From assembly GCF_018729255.1 (NCBI RefSeq), contig NZ_CP076060.1, forward strand, positions 3,543,342-3,607,341: 64,000 nt of DNA, given 5' to 3'. The stretch is from Cupriavidus sp. EM10 (lineage in GTDB: Bacteria > Pseudomonadota > Gammaproteobacteria > Burkholderiales > Burkholderiaceae). Under the pieces are notes generated by a model. The model had not been told where the DNA came from, made no database searches, and worked only from the letters and a program-made list of their open reading frames with translations. Made by a program: the position numbers and the translations under genes. Below, in pieces: positions 18,218 to 27,037 of this stretch; position 1 is the first letter of the stretch, and the number at the start of each line of letters is the position of its first letter.

Positions 18218-20479
18218 ATGAAACGCTGTTTCCGGGCGCGCTGCCGCGCCTCTGTCCGGGCCAAATTCGTTGCGGCCGCCTGCTCTACGTTCTGCACGCC
18301 GCTGTGGGCTGCCGAGGTCCGGCAACTGGGCGAGGTGGTGGTCACCGCCACGCGTACCGAGGAACGTGCCGATGCCGTGGCGTCGACCGTCACCGTCGAC
18401 GATGGGCGCAGGATCGAGCAGTCGATGCCGGTGGACGAGGCAGGCCTGTATGCCGACGAGCCAGACGTCGACGTGCCGCGCGACCGGCGCCGCTACGGCG
18501 CCGGCAGCATCAACATCCGGGGTATCGAGGACAACCGCGTGCTGCAGATGGTGGACGGCGTGCGCCTGCCCGATTTCTACAACGGCGGCGGCCCGTCGAA
18601 CATCTCCACATCCACGCGCGACGCGCCCGAGTTCTCGTTCCTGAAGCGGGTGGAAGTGCTGCGCGGGCCGGCATCGAGCCTGTATGGGTCCGACGCCATC
18701 GGCGGCGTGGTGTCGTACGCAACCAAGGACCCGCAGGACCTGATGCGCGGCAAGGCCGTGGGCGGCGAGGCAGGGCTGGGCTGGAACGGCATCGACAACG
18801 GCTTCGGACAGACCGTGGGCGTGGCGGGCGGCAACGCGCTGATCCAGGGCCTGTTCATGTACGCGCATCGCAAGGCGCACGAGATGAAGAACATGGGGGG
18901 CGACGGATCGGTGTCGACATCGCGCTCCGAGCCGAACCCGCAGGACGTGGAGACCAACGCCTATCTTGGCAAGATCGTGCTCGATGCCACGCCGCGCCAG
19001 CGCTTCAGGCTGACCTACGAGCATCGCGATGCCAGCAGCAGCACCGACATGCTGCGCCTGTCACCGTCGCTGCCGCGCGTGACGTCGGCCAGCGGCACCG
19101 AGGACATGGAACGCAACCGCGTATCGCTGGATTACGAGTGGCGCCCGGACAACGGCCTGCTCGACCGACTGACCGCAGCCGTCTACTACCAGAAGAACCA
19201 GACCACCACGAACACCGACCAGGTGCGCAGCCGCACCACGGCCGGCTGCTCGGGCACCAGGGCCGGCAGCAACTTGTGCAACGTCGCGCTGGGCTTCGGT
19301 TTCGAACAGCAACAGACCGGCTTCAACTTCCAGGCCGACAAGTCGTTCAACACGGGCAGCGTAGAACACCGCGTGATCGGCGGCGTCGACTTCATCCGTA
19401 CCGAATCGCAGGAGTACCGCGACGTCACGGTGATGAACACCACCACCGGCACGACCTCGAAGTCGCTGGCCGGCGAGAACTTCCCGCTGCACGATTTCCC
19501 GAAGGGCGAAACGCGCCAGGTCGGCGTCTTCGCGCAGGACGAACTGCGCTTTCTGGACGGTCGTGTCACCGTGACGCCGGGCCTGCGCTTCGACCACTAC
19601 TCTCTGGGGCCCGACAACGACGGGCTGTACACGAGCGTGGCCGCAAAGCCCGCCATCAGCCAGAGCGACTCGAACCTGTCGCCGAAGCTGTCGGCGCTGT
19701 GGCAGGCTACCGAGCGCGTCAACCTCTGGGCGCAGTACGTGTTTGGCTATCGCGCGCCGAACTACCGGAAGGTCAACGGTAGCTTTCGCAATCTTGTGCA
19801 GCGTTACGGAGCTGCGCCGAACGGTGACCTGAGTGCCGAGAAGAGCCGCTCTCTGGAAGTGGGCGTACGCTATGCCGACGAGAACGTGCAGACCAGCGTG
19901 GCGGTGTTCGACAACCGCTACAAGGACTTTATCGAGCAGGTGCAGTTGGCCTGTCCTTCCGACCCGTCGTGCCTGCCGGGCCTGCGCGCCACCTACCAGT
20001 ATCGCAACCAGGCCAAGGTACGGATCTACGGTGCGGAATGGCGCGGCGTGTGGCGTTTCCTGCCGCAGTGGCGGGTCGATGGCGCCGTGGCCTATGCGCA
20101 TGGCACCAACGAGCAGAAGGACCAGCCGCTAAACAGCGTGTCGCCGCTGCGTGCCTCGGCAGGGCTGACGTGGGAGCCGTCGGTCGGCGAAGGTCCCGGC
20201 GCCGCGTTGCGCTGGCGCGGCGCCAGGGCGGTGACGCGCTCCGACGATACGTCGTTCACGTATTTCAAGCCTGGCGGCTATGGCGTGGTCGACCTGCAGG
20301 CGTGGTGGCGCCTCGGCAAGCGCGCCACACTGACGCTGGCCGTCAACAACCTTTTCGACAAGAAGTATTGGCTGTGGGGCGATGTGCGCAAGACGGGCGT
20401 GTCCGCCACGGAGCCAGGCCTGGACTTCTACACCCAGCCGGGCCGTACACTCGCCGCTGCCGTGAAGGTCGCGTTCTAA
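18218..20479 (+). CDS. TonB-dependent haem/haemoglobin-type outer-membrane receptor
   Basis: A 753-residue outer-membrane receptor. The start at ATG 18218 follows a GGGG purine tract and gives a signal peptide ending about LWA. The TonB-box-like GEVVVTATR follows, then the plug domain (INIRGIEDNRVLQMVDGVRLP, VLRGPASSLYGSDAIGGVVSY) and a 22-strand-type barrel ending in Phe. The segment GYRAPNYRKVNG then PNGDLSAEKS corresponds to the FRAP/NPNL pair of haem receptors; the histidine usually found between them is not present. The upstream Fur box and the downstream ExbB/DUF2149/ChaN genes support iron or haem uptake. Confidence 0.88.
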   Translation: MKRCFRARCRASVRAKFVAAACSTFCTPLWAAEVRQLGEVVVTATRTEERADAVASTVTVDDGRRIEQSMPVDEAGLYADEPDVDVPRDRRRYGAGSINIRGIEDNRVLQMVDGVRLPDFYNGGGPSNISTSTRDAPEFSFLKRVEVLRGPASSLYGSDAIGGVVSYATKDPQDLMRGKAVGGEAGLGWNGIDNGFGQTVGVAGGNALIQGLFMYAHRKAHEMKNMGGDGSVSTSRSEPNPQDVETNAYLGKIVLDATPRQRFRLTYEHRDASSSTDMLRLSPSLPRVTSASGTEDMERNRVSLDYEWRPDNGLLDRLTAAVYYQKNQTTTNTDQVRSRTTAGCSGTRAGSNLCNVALGFGFEQQQTGFNFQADKSFNTGSVEHRVIGGVDFIRTESQEYRDVTVMNTTTGTTSKSLAGENFPLHDFPKGETRQVGVFAQDELRFLDGRVTVTPGLRFDHYSLGPDNDGLYTSVAAKPAISQSDSNLSPKLSALWQATERVNLWAQYVFGYRAPNYRKVNGSFRNLVQRYGAAPNGDLSAEKSRSLEVGVRYADENVQTSVAVFDNRYKDFIEQVQLACPSDPSCLPGLRATYQYRNQAKVRIYGAEWRGVWRFLPQWRVDGAVAYAHGTNEQKDQPLNSVSPLRASAGLTWEPSVGEGPGAALRWRGARAVTRSDDTSFTYFKPGGYGVVDLQAWWRLGKRATLTLAVNNLFDKKYWLWGDVRKTGVSATEPGLDFYTQPGRTLAAAVKVAF

Positions 20480-20636
20480 CCAGCCAAGGCACGATGTCCC
20501 CACAATCGATAATGACAAGATGGCTGGCGCCCGGCGGCGGTGAGCTGTCAGGCCCGGCCAGTCAATTCGAATAAAGAATGTTAAAGCCTTTGTTTCCCTG
20601 GCAAGTATTATTCGTGTAAATATCAGTAATCGCCCC

Positions 20637-21145
20637 ATGACCCCTACCCTGCTCGAAACCTTGATGTACGACGTCGGCCAGCTGTTCCTGTACCCGACGC
20701 TGGTGTTGATCGGCCTGCTGTTTCTCTACGCCTTCTGGGCGCTTGGCGATTTTGCGATGCAGGCATGGCTGCGCAGCCGCAACAAGATGGAATCGGGGCG
20801 CGGGTATCCGCTGGTGGCCTGGGCGCGGCGTCACAAGGTCAGCCACCCGGACGCGCTCGACGTCACGGCGCACAGGCTGCTGGAGCGCCCGCGCATTGCC
20901 ACGCGCGTGGCGCCGATGCTGGGCCTGGTGGCCACGATGATCCCGATGGGGCCGGCGCTCAAGGGCTGTCCGGCGGCAACCTGGCCAATGTGGGCGAGAA
21001 CCTGACCATCGCGTTCTCGGCCGTGATCCTGGCGCTGATCGCGGCCAGCATCACGTTCTGGGTGGTCAACGTTCGCCGGCGCTGGTTGGCCGAGGAACTG
21101 GTCTGGCTGGGCCAGTCGCGTCCGCACTGGGAGCCGGAGGCATGA
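20637..21145 (+). pseudogene. MotA/TolQ/ExbB-like proton channel protein, frameshifted
   Basis: A 169-residue protein when repaired. The first frame gives an N-terminal membrane helix (LFLYPTLVLIGLLFLYAFW) and the TolQ-type segment RVAPMLGLVATMIPMGPALKG. The next frame carries LSGGNLANVGENLTIAFSAV, the third helix and VVNVRRRWLAEEL, ending EPEA. One extra G at GGG 20963-20965 joins them. The stop overlaps the next ATG (ATGA), so translation is coupled to the DUF2149 gene. ExbB-type proteins form the pentameric channel that powers TonB. The break is probably a sequencing artefact. Confidence 0.83.
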
Positions 21146-21501
21146 AGTTCCTTGAGGAAAGCGAGGCCGATGACCCGATCCTGTCGGTCGTCAACCTGAT
21201 CGACGTGTTCCTGGTGGTGATTGCCGCCTTGCTGGTGACCATCGCCCAGAACCCGCTCAACCCGTTCACCCACCAGGACGTGACGATCATCTCCAATCCG
21301 GGCAAGCCGAACATGGAAATCGTGTCGCGCCAGGGCGAGAAGATCGTGCGTTACCAGGCCAGCGGCCAGGTGGGGTCGGGCGACGGCATCAAGGCCGGCG
21401 TGGCCTATCGCATGAAGGATGGCTCGATGGTCTACGTACCTGAAACGCCCGGCGCGGCGAATGGCGCCACGCAATCGCAAACGGAGGCCGCCCGGCCATG
21501 A
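21142..21501 (+). CDS. DUF2149 protein, ExbD-like partner
   Basis: A 119-residue protein of the DUF2149 family. One N-terminal membrane helix starts at about residue 15 and contains Asp21 in VVNLIDVFLVVIAALLV. This layout of a short cytosolic tail, an Asp early in the single helix and a periplasmic domain copies ExbD/TolR, where that Asp carries protons. It overlaps by ATGA both the ExbB-like gene before it and the ChaN gene after it. An ExbD-substitute role is inferred from this architecture and context; no homology to ExbD can be proven by eye. Confidence 0.82.
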   Translation: MKFLEESEADDPILSVVNLIDVFLVVIAALLVTIAQNPLNPFTHQDVTIISNPGKPNMEIVSRQGEKIVRYQASGQVGSGDGIKAGVAYRMKDGSMVYVPETPGAANGATQSQTEAARP

Positions 21502-22354
21502 TGCGCACACCGCTCTACCTGATCGCCATCGCAGCCGTTGCACTTGCCGCTGGCTGCGCATCGACCACCGCCACGCCCCCGGCGACGCCGGAGGCCATCA
21601 GCCAGAAGTTCGCCGGCAAGTCTTACGTGCTGCTGGGCGAAGTCCATGACAGCGCCGCCGCCCAGCAGCAGCGCCTGCAGGCGCTGACGCGCGCAGTGGA
21701 AGCCGGCTGGCGTCCGGCCATCGCCATGGAGCAGTTCGACCGCGAACGCCAGGCCGATATCGACCGCGCGCGGCGCGAGCGTCCGCACGATGCCGGCTAT
21801 CTGATCGAGCAGGCGGCCGGTGGCAAGAGCGGCTGGGACTGGGCGCTGTACCAGCCGGTGGTGGCGCTGGCGCTGCAGTACGACCTGCCGCTGCGCGCCG
21901 CCAACCTGTCGCGGGCCGATGCGGCGCGCATCGTGCGCGGGGCTATGGCGATGTCTTCGCCAGCGACCAGCAGGCTGCGTTGGGGCTCGATGGCGCGTTG
22001 CCGGCCGATATCGTGACCGCGCAGACAGCCGTGCTGGACGCGGGCCACTGCGGCCACTTCCCGCAGGCCATGCTGCCAGGGATGCTGAACGCCCAGGCTG
22101 CCCGCGACGCGGTGATGGCGCAGACGCTGCGCCCGTACGCCAGCCGTGGCGCGGTGCTGATCGCCGGCAACGGCCACGTGCGCCGCGACATCGGCGTGCC
22201 GCGCTGGCTGCCCGATAGCAGCGCGCGCGTGCTCAGCGTGGGGTATATCGAAACGGATTCGCCCGACAAGGGCTTCGACGTCGTGGTGCGCGTCCCGGCC
22301 AAGGACCGCGAGGACCCGTGCAAGGGCGCGGTAATGGGCAAGCCGATGAAGTAG
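21498..22354 (+). pseudogene. ChaN family haem-binding lipoprotein, frameshifted
   Basis: A 285-residue lipoprotein when repaired. The signal peptide ends in the lipobox LAAGC, followed by VLLGEVHDSAAAQ, typical of ChaN/haem-bd-uptake proteins. The first frame continues to ANLSRADAARIVRG; the second resumes GYGDVFASDQQAALGLDG, then AGNGHVRRDIGVPRWL to the stop. One extra G in GGGG 21939-21942 restores the frame. ChaN of Campylobacter binds stacked haems as an iron-regulated lipoprotein; a similar role fits this Fur-box operon. Last gene of the operon. Confidence 0.84.
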
Positions 22355-22368
22355 CGTGTGTTTTCTCC

Positions 22369-22391
22369 CCTCTCCCGCAAAGCGGGAGAGG
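22369..22391. repeat. CTCTCCCGC hairpin, dispersed palindromic element
   Basis: CTCTCCCGC-AAA-GCGGGAGAG dyad between the ends of two convergent operons, without a T tract on either side. A closely related hairpin (CCTCTCCCG/CGGGAGAGG) occurs at 46142. Confidence 0.5.
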
Positions 22392-22395
22392 CGAG

Positions 22396-23880
22396 CTAGG
22401 TTGGCAAGTCCGCGAGCTGAAAACTCAACTCCGCCCTTAACCCCCGCCCTTGCGTGGCATCGTGCAACGCCACCTTGCCGCCGAACCTTGCCGCCATCTC
22501 GCGCGTGATCGCCAGGCCGAGTCCGGACCCCGGCTCGGTGCTCTCCACGCGCCGGTAGAAGCGCGCGAACACCTTCTCGCGTTCGCTTTCCGGAATGCCG
22601 GGGCCATCGTCCTCGACCGACAGCAGCGCGCGGCCGTTGCGTTGCGCGGCGGACAGCGTGATGCGGCTGCCGCGCCCCGAATACTGGATCGCGTTGTGGA
22701 CCAGGTTGGCCAGCGCCTCGCGCAGCAGGGCGGCGTCCGCGCGTACCGGCAGCGTCAGCCCGGCAGGGCGTTCCCATCCGAAATCCTGCTGCTTGCCGCG
22801 TGCCAGCGGCAGGTAGTCCAGCGCGACCTGTTCGGCCACCGTGACCGCGTCGACGATGCCGGCTTCGTCATCCTGCGCGGCGCCATCGCGCCCCGGCTGG
22901 CGGACGCGGGCCAGTGCCAGCAGCTGGTTCGTCAGGCGTGCCGCCTGCTCCAGCTGCGTGACGATGCCGCCCACGGCTTCGGCGGCGGCCTCGCGGGCCG
23001 GCTCGTCACGGCGTATCTGCAGCTGGCGCTGCGCGAACTCGGCCTGCGTCTTGAGGATGGCCAGCGGCGTGCGCAGCTGGTGCGCGGCGTCGGCGATGAA
23101 CTGCGTCTGCGATTGCGCCATGGCTTCCGAGCGCGACACGTGCAGGTTGACCGCATCGACCAGCGGACGCACTTCCACGGGCACCACGTCGAACGACAGC
23201 GGCGTCAGGTCGTCGGGCGAGCGCGCGCGGACATCGTCGCGCACCCGTTGCAGCGGCTTGAGCACGTAGGTGATGCCGCCGATCAGGATCAGGGCCGACA
23301 GCGCGATCAGCGCGATATCGCGCAGCAATGCGCTGCGCCAGACGTTGCCGATCAGGGCGGCGCGCGGCTCGGCGGTTTCGGCCACCTGGATGATCACGCG
23401 CATGTTTGCGTCGGGCCGGTAGATGGGCCGCGCCATCGTGGCCACGCGCACCGGATCGCCGTGGTAGACCGCATCGGTGAAGCGCGGCACGTTGTTGACC
23501 AGCGCGCCCTTGGGCAGTGGCAGATCGTCGTAGCCGGTCACGGTCTCGATGTCGCCGCCGCGCTCCATCGACACGCGGTAGAACACGTGGGTCTGCGCGG
23601 CCGTCTCGAACATCTCCATCGCTGCGTCGGGCAGCGTCAGCTGCACGCTTTCGCCGGCCATGCCGATGGCGTTGTCGATGGTGCGGATCGATCCATATAG
23701 CGAGCGGTCGTAGGCCGTGTTGGCCGCGTCGCGCAGGGTGCCGTAGGTGAACCAGGTATCGACGGCCATCATCAGCGCCAGGGCCGGCACCAGCAGGATC
23801 AGCAGCTGGCGGCGCAGACTGCCGCGCAGCCACAGGCGCACCGGCAGGCGCGCGCGCTGGCGCAGGTGGCGGCGCCACAT
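22396..23880 (-). CDS. Sensor histidine kinase, TctE/QseC type
   Basis: A 494-residue membrane kinase. Helix 1 is at about residues 24-46, followed by a periplasmic sensor domain (about 47-180) of the TctE N-terminal kind, helix 2 at about 187-207, then HAMP-like linker. His267 in FIADAAHQLRTPLA is the phospho-acceptor; N-box LANLVHNAIQYSG and G-boxes DDGPGIP and GSGLGLAITREM follow. Its start lies one base after the stop of the response regulator, so the two are co-translated. TctE relatives respond to carboxylates or metals; the adjacent solitary binding protein may be a target or accessory sensor. Confidence 0.92.
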   Translation of the reverse strand: MWRRHLRQRARLPVRLWLRGSLRRQLLILLVPALALMMAVDTWFTYGTLRDAANTAYDRSLYGSIRTIDNAIGMAGESVQLTLPDAAMEMFETAAQTHVFYRVSMERGGDIETVTGYDDLPLPKGALVNNVPRFTDAVYHGDPVRVATMARPIYRPDANMRVIIQVAETAEPRAALIGNVWRSALLRDIALIALSALILIGGITYVLKPLQRVRDDVRARSPDDLTPLSFDVVPVEVRPLVDAVNLHVSRSEAMAQSQTQFIADAAHQLRTPLAILKTQAEFAQRQLQIRRDEPAREAAAEAVGGIVTQLEQAARLTNQLLALARVRQPGRDGAAQDDEAGIVDAVTVAEQVALDYLPLARGKQQDFGWERPAGLTLPVRADAALLREALANLVHNAIQYSGRGSRITLSAAQRNGRALLSVEDDGPGIPESEREKVFARFYRRVESTEPGSGLGLAITREMAARFGGKVALHDATQGRGLRAELSFQLADLPT

Positions 23881-23881
23881 G

Positions 23882-24574
23882 TCAGGCTCCTGCCTTGGGC
23901 GGGTCGGTGGCCTCGGGTTCCAGCAGGTAGCCGAAGCCGCGCAGCGTGACGATGGTGACGCCGTGGCCGGTCAGCTTCTTGCGCAGGCGGTAGACCAGCA
24001 CTTCGATGGCGTCGGGGCTCACGTCGGCATCGAGCGAGAACACCTTGTCCAGCAGTTGCGCCTTGGTCAGCGGCTGACCGCTGCGAGCCAGCAGCGCACC
24101 CAGCAGCGTCGATTCGCGCGGTGTCAGCGACAGCGGCGCACCGCCCAGCGTGAAGCTGCGGGTTTCGCCATCGAACACCAGGGTGCCGCATTGCAGGCGC
24201 GGGTGCGCGCGGCCCCGGCTGCGGCGGATCAGGGCCAGGATGCGGGCTTCGAGTTCAGCGATGGCGAACGGCTTGGGCAGGTAGTCGTCGGCGCCCAGGT
24301 TCAGGCCGCGCACGCGCTCGTCGAGTGTGTCCTGCGCGGTCAGGATCAGCACGGGCGTGCGGTCGTCGCGGCCGCGCATGGCCTTGAGCACGGCCAGGCC
24401 GTCCTTGCCAGGCAGGCGCAGATCGAGCACCACGGCGTCGTATTCCTCGGCCATCAGCCGCGCCTCGGCCTGCAGGCCATCGGCGACGTGCTCGATGACG
24501 AAGCCGCCCTGTTCCAATGCACGTGCCACCCAGCGGGCCAGTTCCACTTCGTCTTCCACCAGCAGGATGCGCAT
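23882..24574 (-). CDS. OmpR-family response regulator, TctD/QseB type
   Basis: A 230-residue regulator: receiver domain with Asp51 as phospho-acceptor (VVLDLRLPGKDG), conserved Thr in LILTAQD and Lys in DDYLPKPFA, then an OmpR winged helix ending VTIVTLRGFGYLLE. It precedes the kinase in a two-gene operon and is divergent from the extracellular solute-binding protein at 24714, the most likely controlled gene. Confidence 0.93.
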   Translation of the reverse strand: MRILLVEDEVELARWVARALEQGGFVIEHVADGLQAEARLMAEEYDAVVLDLRLPGKDGLAVLKAMRGRDDRTPVLILTAQDTLDERVRGLNLGADDYLPKPFAIAELEARILALIRRSRGRAHPRLQCGTLVFDGETRSFTLGGAPLSLTPRESTLLGALLARSGQPLTKAQLLDKVFSLDADVSPDAIEVLVYRLRKKLTGHGVTIVTLRGFGYLLEPEATDPPKAGA

Positions 24575-24638
24575 GCCGGACCTCCTCTGCCCGCTCTTTG
24601 TCGTGTCTCGCAGGCCGCCCGTGCGGGCCGCGGGCGCC

Positions 24639-24644
24639 TATAAT
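24639..24644 (+). promoter_or_regulatory. Candidate -10 element of the solute-binding protein gene
   Basis: Exact TATAAT in a GC-rich divergent region, 69 bases before the GTG start; no good -35 at the usual spacing, which suits an activated promoter. Confidence 0.4.
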
Positions 24645-24713
24645 ACCCCCGCCCTGCCCGCAGGTGTCTGCCGGCGGCCATCCCAACGTCCGCACACCAT
24701 CGTCCTGCCTTCC

Positions 24714-25871
24714 GTGCCCACATCCCTGCCGGAACACTCCAGCGTCACGCGTCGCCAGTTGCTGCTGGCAGGCGGCGCCATGGCCGTGGGCGTGCCGGCG
24801 CTGGCACAGCCCGCACCGCGCGCGCCCGAAGGGTATCCAGGCGACTATGCCGACGTCATTGCAAAGGCGCAGCGCGAAGGGGGCGTGACGGTCTACGCGT
24901 CGACCGACCTGGAAGTGGTAAAGCCGCTGATCCAGGGGTTCGAAGCGCGCTATCCCGGCGTACGCGTGCAATATCAGGATCTCAATACGCTGGAACTGCA
25001 CGAGCGGTTCCTGGCGGAGAGCGCGAGCATGGGACCGGGCCAGCCGGGCCGCGATGCGGCCTATGCCGACGTGCTGTGGAGCACGGCCATGGACCTGCAG
25101 ATCAAGCTCGTCAACGATGGCCACGCGCAGCGCTACGAATCGCCAGAGCGCGACGGATTGCCCAGCTGGGCGGTCTGGCGCGACGAGGCCTGGGGCACCA
25201 CCTTCGAGCCGGCGGTTATCGTCTACAACCGCAAGCATTTCGCGGGCTCGCATGTGCCCGGCAGCCGCAGCGGCCTGGCGCGGCTGCTGCAGGAACACGC
25301 GCCGCAGTGGCGCGGCAAGGTGGTGACATACGACGTGGAACGCTCGGGCGTGGGCTACCTGCTGGCGCAGCAGGACGCGCGCATGGGCAGTGAATTCTGG
25401 TATCTGGCGCAGGCGCTGGGGCGCGCCCGGGTGCAGCTGTCGGCGTCGACGGCCGACATGATCGAGCGGATCGCCAGCGGCAACCTGGTGCTCGGATACA
25501 ACATGCTGGGTTCGTACGCGCTGTCGCTGATGGAGCGCGGCGCCGGCATCGGAGTGATCGCGCCGCGTGACTACACGCTGGTGATGTCGCGCGTGGCATT
25601 CATCGCGCGCCGGGCGCCACGGCCCAATGCCGCGCGCCTGTGGCTGGACTATCTGCTGTCGCGTGACGGCCAGGCGCTGCTGGGCCAGTCGACGTCGCAG
25701 CTCTATACCATCCGCACCGACACCGACAGCGCGCATACGGCCAATGCGCTGGCCGAGCGGCTGGGCTACGCGCTCAAGCCGATCAGCGTGGGTCCGGGGC
25801 TGCTGGCAGCGCAGGACGCGCTGCGCAAGAAAGCGTTCCTCGCGCGCTGGCGCGAGGCGCTCAAGGGGTGA
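24714..25871 (+). CDS. Extracellular solute-binding protein (ABC, Fe/polyamine-like)
   Basis: A 385-residue periplasmic binding protein if the GTG at 24714 is the start. This follows the TATAAT and yields VTRRQLLLAGGAMAVGVPALAQ, a signal peptide with twin Arg that could be Tat or Sec. The mature part starts at about EGYPGDYADVIAKAQREGGVTVYAS and carries the two-lobed fold typical of family-1 iron/thiamine/phosphonate binders (YADVLWSTAMD, GTTFEPAVIVYN, FIARRAPRPNAARLWLDYLLS). No permease or ATPase gene is next to it. It is divergent from the TctD/E-like pair. Confidence 0.82.
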   Translation: MPTSLPEHSSVTRRQLLLAGGAMAVGVPALAQPAPRAPEGYPGDYADVIAKAQREGGVTVYASTDLEVVKPLIQGFEARYPGVRVQYQDLNTLELHERFLAESASMGPGQPGRDAAYADVLWSTAMDLQIKLVNDGHAQRYESPERDGLPSWAVWRDEAWGTTFEPAVIVYNRKHFAGSHVPGSRSGLARLLQEHAPQWRGKVVTYDVERSGVGYLLAQQDARMGSEFWYLAQALGRARVQLSASTADMIERIASGNLVLGYNMLGSYALSLMERGAGIGVIAPRDYTLVMSRVAFIARRAPRPNAARLWLDYLLSRDGQALLGQSTSQLYTIRTDTDSAHTANALAERLGYALKPISVGPGLLAAQDALRKKAFLARWREALKG

Positions 25872-25883
25872 GCCGGCGGAAGG

Positions 25884-26597
25884 CTATGCGGTGACGACCT
25901 GCGGCTGGCGCTCGCACAGCGCCGCCATTTCCTCGTCCAGCGGTGCCATCGGGCGGGGCACATAGCCCACGCGCAATGCCGGGGACAGGCGCAGCGTGTC
26001 GATGAAGGTATCCGCCAGGCGCTCGGCCTCGCGGTTCAGATCGAAATCGGTGGGAGAAAACAGCCAGTGGGCCAGCACGCCGCCGATTGCGGCGTGGAAG
26101 GCCATCACGGCCAGGTCGAGGTCCAGGTCCGCCGGCAACTGGCCGCGTTCCATCGCCATGCGCAGGTGCTCGCGCATCTTGACCGTGCCGTCCTGGTGCG
26201 ACGCGCGCTGGCGCTCGAAGATGGCACCGTTGTCCTCCACCATCTCGCACTTGTGGAAGATGATCTCGAAGACGCGGCGCCATTGCGGATTGGTGACGGT
26301 CTGGCGGAACACGAAGGCGCAGATGTCGCGGATGCCGCCCAGCGGATCTTCCTGCAGCGCCAGCCGTTCCGGGGCGCACAGCGCTTCTACCGGCAGGTTG
26401 ACGCGGTCGCACATGGCGGCAAATACGTCACTCTTGTTCTTGAAATGCCAGTAGATCGCGCCACGGGTGACGCCTGCCGCTTCGGCAATGTCCGCCAGCG
26501 ACGGGCGTGCCACACCACGGGCGTGAAACACGGCTTCCGCCGCATCCAGAATCCGGTTGCGCGTTTCGAGCGCTTCTTCCTTGGTACGTCTGACCAT
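25884..26597 (-). CDS. TetR-family repressor, AcrR/TtgR type
   Basis: A 237-residue repressor starting at MVRRTKEEALETRNRILDAAE (ATG 26597), the canonical AcrR/TtgR/MtrR opening. The helix-turn-helix reads TSLADIAEAAGVTRGAIYWHFKNK-like (here with PSLADIAEAAGV). The upstream frame to 26816 is not credible as coding. It is divergent from the AcrAB-OprM-like operon with the matching operator between them, so it almost certainly represses the pump and releases when a drug binds its C-terminal pocket. Confidence 0.93.
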   Translation of the reverse strand: MVRRTKEEALETRNRILDAAEAVFHARGVARPSLADIAEAAGVTRGAIYWHFKNKSDVFAAMCDRVNLPVEALCAPERLALQEDPLGGIRDICAFVFRQTVTNPQWRRVFEIIFHKCEMVEDNGAIFERQRASHQDGTVKMREHLRMAMERGQLPADLDLDLAVMAFHAAIGGVLAHWLFSPTDFDLNREAERLADTFIDTLRLSPALRVGYVPRPMAPLDEEMAALCERQPQVVTA

Positions 26598-27037
26598 TTC
26601 CTCTTTCCCTGCAGCCAGTGGGCGGCCGTCCGGGTCTCCTGATCCCCACGCGCATGGGCGTCGCAGGGCTCTCTTTCCAAGTTGCTCATCGCACCGGCGG
26701 CCGCATCGTACCTTGAATGGAACAATCGTGCTTATAGCGCCGAAACATTCCAATGCACACAACAGGTGCCATGTGTTGCTAACAGCGCTAAATTCGTAAC
26801 CGGGACTTACATACATGCGCGAATGTATCTATACTACTCGCCTGTCCGGACTTCGGCCAAGCCGTTTTTTTGCCCGGTTCGGGTGACCAGTCACCCTCGC
26901 GCCATCGGTCCGTCTGACTCAAGCATCATCAAGCATCACTTTTTTAGCCGCCGCGCCCCGCCCCCGGGGCGCGCCTGCGTCCAGCCCAACGTTGGGGGCG
27001 GTGCGGCAGATCTCAAATTTTCATCACGGGGTTATCG
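26598..27037. promoter_or_regulatory. 440-bp divergent control region, acrR-like / acrA-like
   Basis: Noncoding stretch. The AcrR-type operator at 26808-26831 is the only defined element I can support. The remainder is GC-rich with no credible ORF. Confidence 0.6.
26808..26831. promoter_or_regulatory. AcrR-type operator palindrome
   Basis: Left arm TACATACAT and right arm AATGTATCTA around a GCGCG centre. This matches the known AcrR operator arrangement (TACATACAT ... AATGTATGTA) with one deviation in the right arm. Confidence 0.8.

Noticed and set aside
20574..20636. Second Fur box before the ExbB-like gene
   Set aside because: The AT-rich stretch with TATTATTCG lacks the inverted symmetry of a Fur site.
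22369..22391. Hairpin as a Rho-independent terminator of the haem operon
   Set aside because: No T tract on either strand, so reported as a palindromic repeat only.
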